Shown here: one piece after another, positions 38,992-48,102 of the stretch
Layout of the letters: each line of letters opens with the position of its first letter
Numbering within the stretch: position 1 is the stretch's first letter
DNA from: Leptospira kanakyensis
GTDB lineage: Bacteria > Spirochaetota > Leptospiria > Leptospirales > Leptospiraceae
Reading direction: 5' to 3'
Length of the DNA: 64,000 nt
Assembly: GCF_004769235.1 (NCBI RefSeq)
Contig: NZ_RQFG01000005.1
Coordinates: 930,001-994,000 of the forward strand
Position numbers and translations under genes: made by a program
Notes under the pieces: model-generated
Told to the model about the DNA's origin: nothing
Databases searched by the model: none
The model's input: the letters and a program-made list of their open reading frames with translations, nothing else

Positions 38992-39624
38992 ATGGAAAAA
39001 ATCAGTATCAAAGCACAAACAAGAACTTCTAAAGGAAAAGGTCCTGCAAGAAGAATGCGTGTGGAAGGTTTAGTACCGGCGAACATCATCGGAAACGGTG
39101 AAGCAAGATCGGCAAGTGTTGTCGAAAAAGAAATTCAAAGACTCATCGACTCTGGAATCCGTAAGGCAACTCTCATCGACCTCGAACTCGATGGTAAAAC
39201 AGAAAGAGTTTTCGTAAAAGAAATCCAAAGATTTCCACACACAGGTCAAATCCGTCATATCGACTTCTTTAAAGTAACTCCTGGTAAAAAGATCCTAACA
39301 ACAGTTGCTATCAAAACATCTGGTGTAGCAAAAGGTTCTAAAGCTGGTGGTCAGTTCGAACACCTCGTTCACGAAATCAAAGTGAAGTCTACTCCAGAAG
39401 ATTTAACTGACGTAATCACAATTGATGTAAGTGGATTGGATATCGGAGGTATGATTAAAGTTTCCGAACTTCCTCACCCAGCATCTTGGGAAATCCTTGT
39501 AAATGGTGATCCGATCGTTGCTTCTTGTAGCAAAACAAAAGCGATCTTAGCTGCAGAACGTGCTGAAAAAGCAGAAGCTGACGCTAAAGGCAAACCAGCA
39601 GCGAAAAAAGCTGGAAAGAAATAA
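38992..39624 (+). CDS. rplY: 50S ribosomal protein L25/general stress protein Ctc
   Basis: 5S rRNA-binding protein of the long Ctc form: N-terminal L25 domain (residues ~1-95, ending KEIQRFPHTGQIRHIDF) and a C-terminal TL5-type domain. The 210-residue chain ends in an Ala/Lys-rich tail. The ribosome-binding site AAGGAA lies 8 nt upstream of ATG. Sits between prs and pth, as in many bacteria. Confidence 0.95.
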   Translation: MEKISIKAQTRTSKGKGPARRMRVEGLVPANIIGNGEARSASVVEKEIQRLIDSGIRKATLIDLELDGKTERVFVKEIQRFPHTGQIRHIDFFKVTPGKKILTTVAIKTSGVAKGSKAGGQFEHLVHEIKVKSTPEDLTDVITIDVSGLDIGGMIKVSELPHPASWEILVNGDPIVASCSKTKAILAAERAEKAEADAKGKPAAKKAGKK

Positions 39625-39643
39625 GATCCTCTTTTAAGAACCA

Positions 39644-40207
39644 ATGAAGTTAATTGTAGGGCTGGGAAATCCTGGCGATAAATATAACAACAATCGATCT
39701 AACATTGGTTTTAAGATTCTTGATGTCATCGCGAACAACATTGGCATCGAAATCAAAACAAAGAAAAAGAAATCTCTCATCGGTCGTGGTGATTTTGAAG
39801 GGGACGAAGTGGTTTTACTCAAACCACAAACCTTCAGTGACCTTTCCGGTGAGTCGGTTCTCTACATTGCCTCCTTTTTAAAAATCCAGGTAAAAGATAT
39901 CGTTGTCATCCACGAAGACGTAGGCCTTGAACTGGGCCAAATCGTAGTCACCAAAGGTGGAGAAAACGACGTCAACCCTGGGGTCAACTCGGTTTCTGTC
40001 TCATTACGATCCCCCAATTTTATACGAATTCGGATCGGCGTTCTTAATTCAGCCTTCAATCCTAAAAAAAGAGAAGAATTTTTACGTGAAGATTTTGAGC
40101 CATTAGAGAACCTGAGTTTGATACAGATCATCAATGACGCCGAAGCGGCGATTCGTTCCATATCCATGGGGGATATTGACGAAGTGATTCAGAAATATCA
40201 CCTTTGA
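39644..40207 (+). CDS. pth: Peptidyl-tRNA hydrolase family protein lacking the known catalytic residues
   Basis: 187 residues in the canonical pth position after rplY and clearly of the Pth fold: MKLIVGLGNPGDKY at the N-terminus, ASFLKI, a KPQTFSDLSG strand, IRIRIGV. Compared with E. coli Pth (from memory), His20 is Ser19 (NNRSNIG), Asn68 is Asp66, Asp93 is Glu91 (VIHEDVG) and Asn114 is Pro112 (DVNPG). Only Asn10 (GNPG) is kept. The frame is intact, so this is divergence and not decay. It may have lost hydrolase activity or use another mechanism. The symbol reflects family and synteny, not proven activity. Confidence 0.88.
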   Translation: MKLIVGLGNPGDKYNNNRSNIGFKILDVIANNIGIEIKTKKKKSLIGRGDFEGDEVVLLKPQTFSDLSGESVLYIASFLKIQVKDIVVIHEDVGLELGQIVVTKGGENDVNPGVNSVSVSLRSPNFIRIRIGVLNSAFNPKKREEFLREDFEPLENLSLIQIINDAEAAIRSISMGDIDEVIQKYHL

Positions 40208-40236
40208 TTTCAGTCTAATCATCGAGAAGTCTTTAC

Positions 40237-42189
40237 ATGAATAAAAACATCAAAACCGTATTTCTATTTTTGCTCGTATTCCTTGTCATTTTGGCAACGG
40301 TTTATAAAGGTCAGGACTTCGCCGGTAAACCCGACGAAATCAGTTATTCCGATTTTTTGAATATGGTGGAACCCATCGAAGGGAAAAAGCCAATTGGGAA
40401 AATTACCTCCAAAGACGGAAAGGAAACTTCCGCCAAACAACAAATCGTCATTGATAAAGAGCTCATTGAAGGTTGGTACATTCCTGAAAACAGTAAGGAC
40501 AACAAACCAAAACTCTTCAAAACAAACGTAGCACAAGTAAACGATGATTTGGTGACCAAACTTCGTAAGTCGCGCCTTAGTTTCACTGCGAAATCCACTG
40601 AAGAAAATAAATTTTGGAGTGTTGTTTCCGGCATCATTCCTTGGTTATTTGCTCTCGGTATCATTTGGTTCATTATGATGCGCCAACTCCAAGCATCAGG
40701 CAACAAAGCATTTACCTTTGGTAAGTCTCGTGCCAAAATGAATGTGGATCCAAAAGTCAAAGTTACATTCAACGATGTCGCAGGTTGTGAAGAAGCAAAA
40801 GTTGAATTACTTGAAATCATTGAGTTCTTAAAAGATCCAAAAAAATTCCAAGCCATTGGTGCAAGAATTCCTAAGGGAGTTCTTCTTGTTGGTCCTCCAG
40901 GAACTGGTAAAACCTTACTTGCGAAAGCGGTTGCTGGGGAAGCGGGTGTTCCTTTCTTCTCTATTTCTGGATCTGACTTTGTCGAAATGTTTGTGGGTGT
41001 GGGAGCATCGAGAGTCCGCGATCTTTTTGACCAAGGAAAAAAGAATGCACCTTGTATCATCTTTATCGATGAGATTGATGCTGTAGGTCGCCTTCGCGGG
41101 GCAGGCCTCGGTGGTGGACATGATGAAAGAGAACAAACCCTCAATCAGATGTTAGTCGAGATGGACGGATTTGAAATGAACGAAGGTGTCATTGTGATGG
41201 CGGCAACAAACCGCGCGGATGTCCTTGACCCTGCCCTCCTTCGTCCTGGTCGTTTTGACAGACAAGTGATTGTGGATCTTCCTGACCTCAAGGGTCGTGA
41301 AGAAATTTTAGCAGTCCATGCTAAAAAAGTACCTTTAGTATCTGATATATCTCTTAACTCAATTGCACGTGGAACTCCTGGATTTACAGGAGCGGATCTT
41401 GCTAACCTCATCAACGAAGCAGCCCTTCTTGCCGCACGTCGTAACAAAAAACGTGTGACCCAGGAAGAACTCGAAGAAGCTCGTGATAAGGTCATGATGG
41501 GACCAGAACGTAAGTCTATGTTTATCTCTGACAAAGAGAAAGAAATGACAGCTTACCATGAAGCAGGCCACGCGTTACTTGGCACCTTACTGCCGTATAC
41601 CGAACCAGTTCATAAAGTAACCATCATCCCTCGAGGACGTGCCCTTGGTCTTACCCAATCCCTTCCTGTCGAAGACAGACATTCCTATCGTAAAAACTAT
41701 TGTTTGGATCGAATTGTGATGTCGATGGGTGGATACATTGCCGAAGAACTGATCTTTGGTGATCCTTCCAATGGATCTTCTAACGACATCCAACAAGCAA
41801 CAAACATTGCTCGTCGTATGGTTTGTGAATGGGGAATGTCTGAAAAACTCGGAACCATCCACTACGGATCAGGAGAATCCTCACCGTTTATGGGAAGAGA
41901 CTATGGTCATACTAGCAAACCTTACTCTGAAGAATTTGCAGCCATGATTGACCAAGAAGTCAAACGTATCATCCAAACTTGTCTCGATAAAGGTCGCGAC
42001 TTGGTGAAAAAGAACCAAAAGAAATTGGATGCGATTGCCAAAGCCCTTCTTGCCAAAGAAACGATTGATGCCGAAGAACTAACAAACATTGTCCAACCTT
42101 CTTTTGATAAATTCGCTGATTCCAAATCGGGAATAGGATCCAAAAAAGGAAAAGGTAGTTCGGCAACAAAACCAGCTTACTCTGCATAA
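40237..42189 (+). CDS. ftsH: ATP-dependent zinc metalloprotease FtsH
   Basis: Membrane-bound AAA+ protease that degrades misfolded membrane proteins and regulators. 650 residues: N-terminal segment (~7-23), periplasmic domain, second segment (~127-147), Walker A GPPGTGKT, Walker [12 protein letters not shown], second region of homology [19 protein letters not shown], and zinc site HEAGH. The C-terminal tail is Gly/Ser/Lys-rich. 29 nt after pth. Confidence 0.98.
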   Translation: MNKNIKTVFLFLLVFLVILATVYKGQDFAGKPDEISYSDFLNMVEPIEGKKPIGKITSKDGKETSAKQQIVIDKELIEGWYIPENSKDNKPKLFKTNVAQVNDDLVTKLRKSRLSFTAKSTEENKFWSVVSGIIPWLFALGIIWFIMMRQLQASGNKAFTFGKSRAKMNVDPKVKVTFNDVAGCEEAKVELLEIIEFLKDPKKFQAIGARIPKGVLLVGPPGTGKTLLAKAVAGEAGVPFFSISGSDFVEMFVGVGASRVRDLFDQGKKNAPCIIFIDEIDAVGRLRGAGLGGGHDEREQTLNQMLVEMDGFEMNEGVIVMAATNRADVLDPALLRPGRFDRQVIVDLPDLKGREEILAVHAKKVPLVSDISLNSIARGTPGFTGADLANLINEAALLAARRNKKRVTQEELEEARDKVMMGPERKSMFISDKEKEMTAYHEAGHALLGTLLPYTEPVHKVTIIPRGRALGLTQSLPVEDRHSYRKNYCLDRIVMSMGGYIAEELIFGDPSNGSSNDIQQATNIARRMVCEWGMSEKLGTIHYGSGESSPFMGRDYGHTSKPYSEEFAAMIDQEVKRIIQTCLDKGRDLVKKNQKKLDAIAKALLAKETIDAEELTNIVQPSFDKFADSKSGIGSKKGKGSSATKPAYSA

Positions 42190-42196
42190 AGCACAG

Positions 42197-42655
42197 ATGA
42201 AGTATTGGCTCTTTAAAACAGAACCAGATGTATTTTCCATCGACAACCTAATACGAGAAAAACTCTCGTATTGGGAAGGTGTTAGAAATTACCAAGCACG
42301 TAATTATCTTCGCGATGAAGTGAAGTTAGGTGACTTGGTTTTATTTTATCACAGTAGACTCGATCCACCAGGGATTGTAGGAATTGCCGAAGTTGCGAAA
42401 GAAGCAACCCCCGACCCTTACCAGTTTGATCCAAACCATAAATACTTTGATCCAAAATTAAAAGGAACAGAACCCAGATGGTATGGAGTGCACTTAAAAC
42501 CTCATACCAAATTTAAAGAATTAATTCCTTTGGACACACTTCGTAACATGAAGGGACTCGAGAAAATGGTTGTGACTCAAAAAGGGTCAAGACTATCGAT
42601 CCAACCTGTGACAAAGAAAGAATTTGATATCGTAGTCAAAATGGCTTCGAAGTAA
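42197..42655 (+). CDS. EVE-domain protein
   Basis: 152 residues, one complete EVE domain (PUA-like fold): starts MKYWLFKTEPDVFSIDNL, with WEGVRNYQARNYLRD and VLFYHSRLDPPGIVGIAEV. EVE proteins bind modified bases in nucleic acids, and some act with restriction systems; no such genes are adjacent. It follows ftsH by 7 nt and ends 3 nt before the convergent response regulator. Confidence 0.92.
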   Translation: MKYWLFKTEPDVFSIDNLIREKLSYWEGVRNYQARNYLRDEVKLGDLVLFYHSRLDPPGIVGIAEVAKEATPDPYQFDPNHKYFDPKLKGTEPRWYGVHLKPHTKFKELIPLDTLRNMKGLEKMVVTQKGSRLSIQPVTKKEFDIVVKMASK

Positions 42656-42658
42656 AAA

Positions 42659-43054
42659 TCAACTCATTGCGTAAATAATTTCTTTTAGTTTCTCTAAGGT
42701 AATGGGTTTTACTATGTAGTTGTTGCTGAGATTGTACTTCTCTGCCCTACGCATATCATCTTCGTCAGAAGAACTAGTAACAATATAAATGGTAATTTTT
42801 TGATCTAGAGAGATAGAAGTGATTTCGTCTAAAAATTGCCAACCATCCCAAATTGGCATATTCAAATCTAATAAAATCAAATCAGGTAAAGATTCCGAAC
42901 TAGAAATTCGAGAGACAAGCATATCATAAGCATCTTTTCCATTTTGACAAACTACAGTTTGTTTTACCATTCCGGATAGGGTGATGACTTGTTTTGTCAA
43001 AAAAAGATGAACAGGGTCATCTTCTACAACACAGGCTAAATTAATTTCATTCAT
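42659..43054 (-). CDS. Single-domain response regulator
   Basis: 131 residues, receiver domain only. Acidic pocket EDD at 11-13, phospho-acceptor Asp63 in LLDLNMP, signalling T/S in IVTSSSD, and Lys116 in IVKPI. It resembles Rcp1-type receivers that pair with hybrid-less PAS/GAF kinases. It overlaps the end of the kinase gene by 8 nt, so that kinase is the likely partner. There is no output domain, so it must act by protein contact. Confidence 0.92.
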   Translation of the reverse strand: MNEINLACVVEDDPVHLFLTKQVITLSGMVKQTVVCQNGKDAYDMLVSRISSSESLPDLILLDLNMPIWDGWQFLDEITSISLDQKITIYIVTSSSDEDDMRRAEKYNLSNNYIVKPITLEKLKEIIYAMS

Positions 43055-45083
43055 AGGGTAAAAATACAGTAAACTTTGTACCCAATCCTACGGTACTTTC
43101 AACCTCAATTTTTCCTCCCATCGTCTCTATTTGGCTTTTTAAAATAAATAATCCAACTCCCCTTGCCTCTTTATTTTCATGAAAGGTCTTATACATGCCG
43201 AAGAGTTTATCTCCATGTTTTTTTAGATCAATTCCTTGGCCATTGTCCTCAAATTGAACTTCTATGAATCGATTTTTACGAATTCCGGAGATTCTTAGAA
43301 AACTATCTCGATCCTTTGCTTTGTATTTGATGGCATTGGTGATTAAATTTAAAACAATACTATCCAAATAGGCTGGAATCACACGCACAAAACATTGGTC
43401 CTGTAAGTTCACTTCGACTTTTAATTTTGATTCTAAAATTTGAAGGGCCAAACTTTCTAAATTTTTCTGAACTACTTGTTCAATGTCGATCAACTCATAA
43501 TTTTCCTGAGCTAAATTCACCTTAATGACTGCGGTCAAATCTTCAATCGTACGTTTTAAATTTTCTGTAGCTCCGAGTAACAAAGACATCATTTCATTCT
43601 GAAAATAATCGGGATATGTTCTTTGGAGTATATCCATCATTCCACTAATTCCAAAACTATGAGATCTTAGATTATGAGAAACAATGTTTGTGAAGTTTTT
43701 TAACCGATTGTTTTGTTCGCTAGTAATGTCGAGCAATGATTTGATTTCTGCTTCTGCTTTTTTAAGTTCAGAAATATCAACCGCCATGCCAAGATAACCA
43801 GAAATTTTATCGTTTTGTTTGACTGCAGTAATAGACAAAAGAACGGGAAATGTAGATCCATCCTTTCGTTTATGTATCCATTCTAAGGTATTTGGTTTTC
43901 CAATTTTTGCATTGTAAGTTAATATCTCAAATCCTTCAAATTGCCGATTGTATTCACTGGAAAGTAACTTTCCTCTCTTTTCAACTTCCTTTTCTATATG
44001 AAAAATCTGAGGTGTGAACTTTCCAATGAGTTCAGCTGCGTAATATCCCAACATTTTTTCAGCACCATGATTGAATTCGGTGATAATACCTTCTGTATCA
44101 GTACTAATGATGGCAACAAGTGTACTGGCATCCAAAATAGCTTGGTTTTTTGCTAAGGTAATTTTAAGTTTTTGTTCAACTAACTTCCATTCTGTGATAT
44201 CTATGATTTGAGATACGAAATAAAGAACTTTACCTTCATCATTTTTTACCATCGATACAGCTAAAATGATGTACACGATATCTCCATTTTTATGAAAATA
44301 TCTTTTTTCCATCTGATAAAACTTTCGTTTGTCAGCGACTAGTTCTTCCAAATAAGTTAAATCGGCCAGCAAATCTTCAGGATGAGTGATGTCCTGAAAA
44401 GTCAACTGCATGAGTTCTGATTCTGTATAACCTACAATTTCACAAACCCGTTGATTCACTCGGAGCCATTTGCCATGTTCATCCAATAGAGCCATACCAA
44501 TCGCAGCATTATCAAAATTTCCACGGAAGGCAGCTTCACTAGCTCGCAGTTCCCTTTCTATTTTTTTGATTTCAGTGATTGCTTCGTTAGATCCATATAC
44601 AGATAAAGCGGAATCACCAGGATTCCTTCCTTGCAAAATCAATTCGCTAATGGGTAATTCATTTTGTTTTTGGCTGATCAGATCCAAAACTCTCAAAGAA
44701 ATTTCTTTAAGTAATTTCATTTGGTTTTCGTTCAAAACTTTTGATTTCTCATCAAAAACCAAAAGAAAACCTAGAAGGATTCCCTCCTTTCCTTTTGAAA
44801 GCAAAGGAATCCCAATAAAGAATTGAATCGGGAAATTTTTTAACGTTGGATGTGTGGATTTAAAATTTGGTTCTAACTCTAAGTTTTCAAAAACAACAAG
44901 ATCTTTTGTGTTACCCAACAATTCGACAGATAAAGATACGAAAGAAGGAATTTGATCCAACAAAATTCCATATTCAGCAATCGATTTTGGTTCCTTTTCC
45001 TCTAGGATCGTGATTAACGAAATTTTTGAATCAGTTAATTCCGCTGCAAGTTTTGCCAAAAAATAAAATTCATTGATGTCCAA
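43047..45083 (-). CDS. GAF/PAS sensor histidine kinase
   Basis: 678 residues with no membrane segment. GAF domain (~1-150), two PAS domains with PAC motifs (~175-305 and ~310-440), a coiled stretch, then the kinase core with phospho-acceptor His at about 470 (NIVSHNLRSH), N-box NLITNAIKYKAKD, and G-boxes EDNGQGIDL and GVGLFILK. A cytoplasmic sensor of unknown signal; the His-box type is that of kinases that phosphorylate single-domain receivers. The cognate receiver gene follows with 8-nt overlap. Confidence 0.92.
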   Translation of the reverse strand: MDINEFYFLAKLAAELTDSKISLITILEEKEPKSIAEYGILLDQIPSFVSLSVELLGNTKDLVVFENLELEPNFKSTHPTLKNFPIQFFIGIPLLSKGKEGILLGFLLVFDEKSKVLNENQMKLLKEISLRVLDLISQKQNELPISELILQGRNPGDSALSVYGSNEAITEIKKIERELRASEAAFRGNFDNAAIGMALLDEHGKWLRVNQRVCEIVGYTESELMQLTFQDITHPEDLLADLTYLEELVADKRKFYQMEKRYFHKNGDIVYIILAVSMVKNDEGKVLYFVSQIIDITEWKLVEQKLKITLAKNQAILDASTLVAIISTDTEGIITEFNHGAEKMLGYYAAELIGKFTPQIFHIEKEVEKRGKLLSSEYNRQFEGFEILTYNAKIGKPNTLEWIHKRKDGSTFPVLLSITAVKQNDKISGYLGMAVDISELKKAEAEIKSLLDITSEQNNRLKNFTNIVSHNLRSHSFGISGMMDILQRTYPDYFQNEMMSLLLGATENLKRTIEDLTAVIKVNLAQENYELIDIEQVVQKNLESLALQILESKLKVEVNLQDQCFVRVIPAYLDSIVLNLITNAIKYKAKDRDSFLRISGIRKNRFIEVQFEDNGQGIDLKKHGDKLFGMYKTFHENKEARGVGLFILKSQIETMGGKIEVESTVGLGTKFTVFLPYE

Positions 45084-45137
45084 TAAAACAACTTCCTAAC
45101 GTTCGAATGATTCTAAACAGAATCTATATTTTAATTT

Positions 45138-45980
45138 TTAAGGTTTTGCTGTGAAAACTTGTACAGCTTTTACCTTATCAATATCATAAAACTTTTTATC
45201 TTTATAAAAGGAAGTGCCCGCGCCCATATAAGAAAATTCTGGATTGAGAATATTTTTTCTATGACCTGGCGAATTAAACCAAGTTTCAACGACAGCTTTT
45301 GCCAAACTTAAATAAGTATGATTGGGAATGGGCGCTCCTGCTTTTGTATAACTGAAAAAAGCTCCCCCATTTTGCGCAGGTGTAAAAACCGCCCTCCCTC
45401 CTTGGTATTGTATTCCAAATGAATTGATAATATTTTCTGCAGAGTAAGTATCTGTGATTCCTACCAAATCCAAACGATCTCGTAAAGTTTCCTTTCCATT
45501 CACTGTACTAGTATGCGAATAAAAATCATAAGTGACCATGTCTTGAGCATGGCCAAAGGCCGCCTGTTCACATTTTTCAGAATACTTAAACGGACGCAAA
45601 CCCAGATTTTTTCTTTCTTTAGAACTTACATAAAAGATTGCAGCATTTAACAGTGGATAATCGACTTTTGCGAAATCAATATTTGTATTTGCTGGAGCAT
45701 AAGAAGGGAAAGTATCTTCTGTGAATACATCATACTGTTCTACCTTCCATTTATCAGATTCGGGAAGTTCTCTACCATCTTCTATACTTTCTAAAAATGC
45801 TAATTTAGGATCTTGTGCTTCGACTACTTTTTCAACTGGTTCCGGTTTTTTCTCCTCAACAACAGGAGCTTTTTTGACTTCAGGAGTTTTACAAACAAAA
45901 GAAAAGGAACTAAAAACAAAAATAATGGTTATTGTTCTAAGTTGAGTTGTGAAAAAGTTTGTTTTGGTAAAAAAGTTCAT
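45138..45980 (-). CDS. CAP/SCP-domain lipoprotein
   Basis: 280 residues. A signal peptide ends in a lipobox-like SFVC, a Lys/Pro/Glu-rich spacer (KKPEPVEKVVE) follows, then a CAP domain: KNLGLRPFKYSEKCEQAAFGHAQDM, the His-containing YDFYSHTS, AENI and TWFNSPGHRKNIL. These match the YkwD-like bacterial CAP motif. Probably surface- or periplasm-exposed. 8 nt after another lipoprotein gene; they form a pair. Confidence 0.85.
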   Translation of the reverse strand: MNFFTKTNFFTTQLRTITIIFVFSSFSFVCKTPEVKKAPVVEEKKPEPVEKVVEAQDPKLAFLESIEDGRELPESDKWKVEQYDVFTEDTFPSYAPANTNIDFAKVDYPLLNAAIFYVSSKERKNLGLRPFKYSEKCEQAAFGHAQDMVTYDFYSHTSTVNGKETLRDRLDLVGITDTYSAENIINSFGIQYQGGRAVFTPAQNGGAFFSYTKAGAPIPNHTYLSLAKAVVETWFNSPGHRKNILNPEFSYMGAGTSFYKDKKFYDIDKVKAVQVFTAKP

Positions 45981-45988
45981 AGAATCTC

Positions 45989-46561
45989 CTATAAGTAACG
46001 ATTGTAATCTTGCACCACATTGTGGATTAGATTCTTTTCTTTATTAAAATGAATTGTTTTCGCCTCTTTGATTCCAGCTTCCCAGATAAAAATAAAGGGA
46101 ATTCCAAATAGTGTAGAATGTTTTTGTCTGTATTTCTCTCGTCCTACAAGTTTTTCGTTTATGTAAAAATCGGCATGAAGGACTCTTTCTTTAGAATAAA
46201 TAGACGGTAATAATCCAGCAGTACCTAACATAAACAAGGTGGAGATGGAAGAAATCCAAAAATGTTCATATTCGTTTACTTCACTGGTATATAAATCGAT
46301 ATGGTGGTTGGCCCTCACTCCGTCTGATAACACTCTTCCGAAATATCCCGTTTCCATTAGATACCTAGTATAAATAGACGTAATTTCTCGTTTGGTTTTA
46401 TCATTTTCCGGAGTAGAAACTTTGATGGTAAGGATTCCAATTTGTTGTTTGAAGTCTGGTCTAGAAATGATAGGGACATCTTCGCTCATGTAATTGTAAC
46501 AAGAGGAAAGAGAAAATGAGACAAAAGATGTGAAAATTATCAGAAATCGAAAAGTTCGCAT
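45989..46561 (-). CDS. Lipoprotein of unknown function
   Basis: 190 residues; signal peptide with lipobox LSSC at about residue 21. The mature part has a central hydrophobic stretch (STLFMLGTAGLLPSIY) and a second one (STLFGIPFIFIWEAG), and may therefore sit close to or in a membrane. Probably cotranscribed with the CAP-domain gene. No family recognised. Confidence 0.75.
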   Translation of the reverse strand: MRTFRFLIIFTSFVSFSLSSCYNYMSEDVPIISRPDFKQQIGILTIKVSTPENDKTKREITSIYTRYLMETGYFGRVLSDGVRANHHIDLYTSEVNEYEHFWISSISTLFMLGTAGLLPSIYSKERVLHADFYINEKLVGREKYRQKHSTLFGIPFIFIWEAGIKEAKTIHFNKEKNLIHNVVQDYNRYL

Positions 46562-46609
46562 AATTCGAAAGTAGGTTAATGGAAGGAAAGGAGAGGAAAA
46601 GTCTTTTTT

Positions 46610-47995
46610 TTAAAACTTAGAAAAATCGACAATTCCTAAGATATGTAAAATAAGGCCCCCGAGAGTCACAAAAAAGATCCAAGCGACGATAGAAATGATT
46701 CCACCAACTTTTAACATCTCAAAACTTTTGATTCCACCATAACTGAAAGCCAACGCATTGGGAGGTGTGGATACGGGGAGTGGCATGGCAAGGGAAGCTC
46801 CGATGGTGGCCCCAATCGCTGCAGGCAAAATGAGATGAGTTGGCAAACCCATGGTAATAGGAAGGATAAGATTGGCGACACTGGTATTACTTAAAAAACA
46901 AGAAAGTCCTAGAGAAAGGATAGAAAAAAATAAAAACAAACCCAATTGATTCGATTCACCTAACATAAACAATTCGACAAAATGTTTTGCAAGACCTGTT
47001 TCTTCAAAGGCTTTTCCGAGAGCAATTCCCCCTCCCATCAAAATCAAAACATCCCATGACAAGTTCCGGAATTCTTTTAAATCTAAAAGTCGAAACCCAA
47101 AAAATACAATGATTGGAAATAGTGCAACGGTTCCGTTGGAAAATCCATGTAGGTCAGAACTGATCCAACCTAAAATGGTGATCGTGATGATACCCAAAGC
47201 AATCGAACGATCTCTCTTCGAAACGGATAAACTAGAGTCAGAAATTTGAATTGATGCGATTGAAAGTTCAGATTTGTCCTTTTTTAAGTACACAATGTAC
47301 AAAAGTATAGCAAGTGCTAAAACAGAAAGAATGAATACTGGAAAGGCAAAGGCCATCCAGTTTAAAAATCCAATTTCCAATCCTCTTTCTTGTAAATATC
47401 CAATCCCAATCACATTGGGAAGTGTTCCCACTGGTGTTCCGATCCCACCTAGGTTTGCAGAAAAAGGAACGATGAAGAGAAGTGATTTTCGTAAAGGATT
47501 GTTCTCTTCTAAAGACTTCATCATCGAAGAAACAAGACCAAGCATCATGGCCGCAGTAGCAGTATTGTTCATGAAACAAGATAAAAAACCTGTGGCAAAA
47601 CCCAGGGAAAGTACAAGTAAAAAGGCTGAACCTTTCGTTTTTTGGATCACAAAACGAGCGATGGCAGAATCCAATCCATAAGATGTGATTGCTGAAGAAA
47701 TGACAAAGCCACCTAAGAAGAGTAAAATGGTCTCAGAAAAATAACAAGATAGGAAAGTAATCGTTTTTGGGGCACCTGGTCCCCAAGCGGGAAGTAACCA
47801 GACCAATTCTAAAAATAAAACTAAAAAACCCGTGACATAGAGAGGAAAAAGTTCTGTCACCCAAAGGAAAGAAACAAGTAATGCAATGGCCAAATTGATC
47901 TCTTGTGGCCGAGTGAGACCGAGCCAGAGTTGATACCAGCCAAAGAGGGCCGGGATCACGGTTAGACTTGAAAATACAATACCAGCTCGAATCAT
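46610..47995 (-). CDS. DASS/SLC13-family anion (dicarboxylate-type) transporter
   Basis: 461 residues, 11-12 membrane segments. The two SNT-type substrate/sodium motifs of the family are visible: MNNTATAAMMLGL and LSNTSVANLILPI, each followed by a Pro-containing helix. Members import dicarboxylates, citrate or sulfate with Na+. Monocistronic, divergent from the GpsA-PlsB fusion gene. Confidence 0.86.
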   Translation of the reverse strand: MIRAGIVFSSLTVIPALFGWYQLWLGLTRPQEINLAIALLVSFLWVTELFPLYVTGFLVLFLELVWLLPAWGPGAPKTITFLSCYFSETILLFLGGFVISSAITSYGLDSAIARFVIQKTKGSAFLLVLSLGFATGFLSCFMNNTATAAMMLGLVSSMMKSLEENNPLRKSLLFIVPFSANLGGIGTPVGTLPNVIGIGYLQERGLEIGFLNWMAFAFPVFILSVLALAILLYIVYLKKDKSELSIASIQISDSSLSVSKRDRSIALGIITITILGWISSDLHGFSNGTVALFPIIVFFGFRLLDLKEFRNLSWDVLILMGGGIALGKAFEETGLAKHFVELFMLGESNQLGLFLFFSILSLGLSCFLSNTSVANLILPITMGLPTHLILPAAIGATIGASLAMPLPVSTPPNALAFSYGGIKSFEMLKVGGIISIVAWIFFVTLGGLILHILGIVDFSKF

Positions 47996-48102
47996 TGTGA
48001 CTTGACGATTTACACTCTCCTGATACTTTTTCGATAGACTCGAATCGTTTCAAGCAAACAAATAAAGTGAGATTTCCCCTCGATTCGTATTGTTAATTTT
48101 TT

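Noticed and set aside
40344..41144. Long open frame (266 codons) on the minus strand inside ftsH
   Set aside because: Antisense shadow of a strongly conserved gene; the product is low-complexity Ser/Pro/Arg-rich and matches no family.
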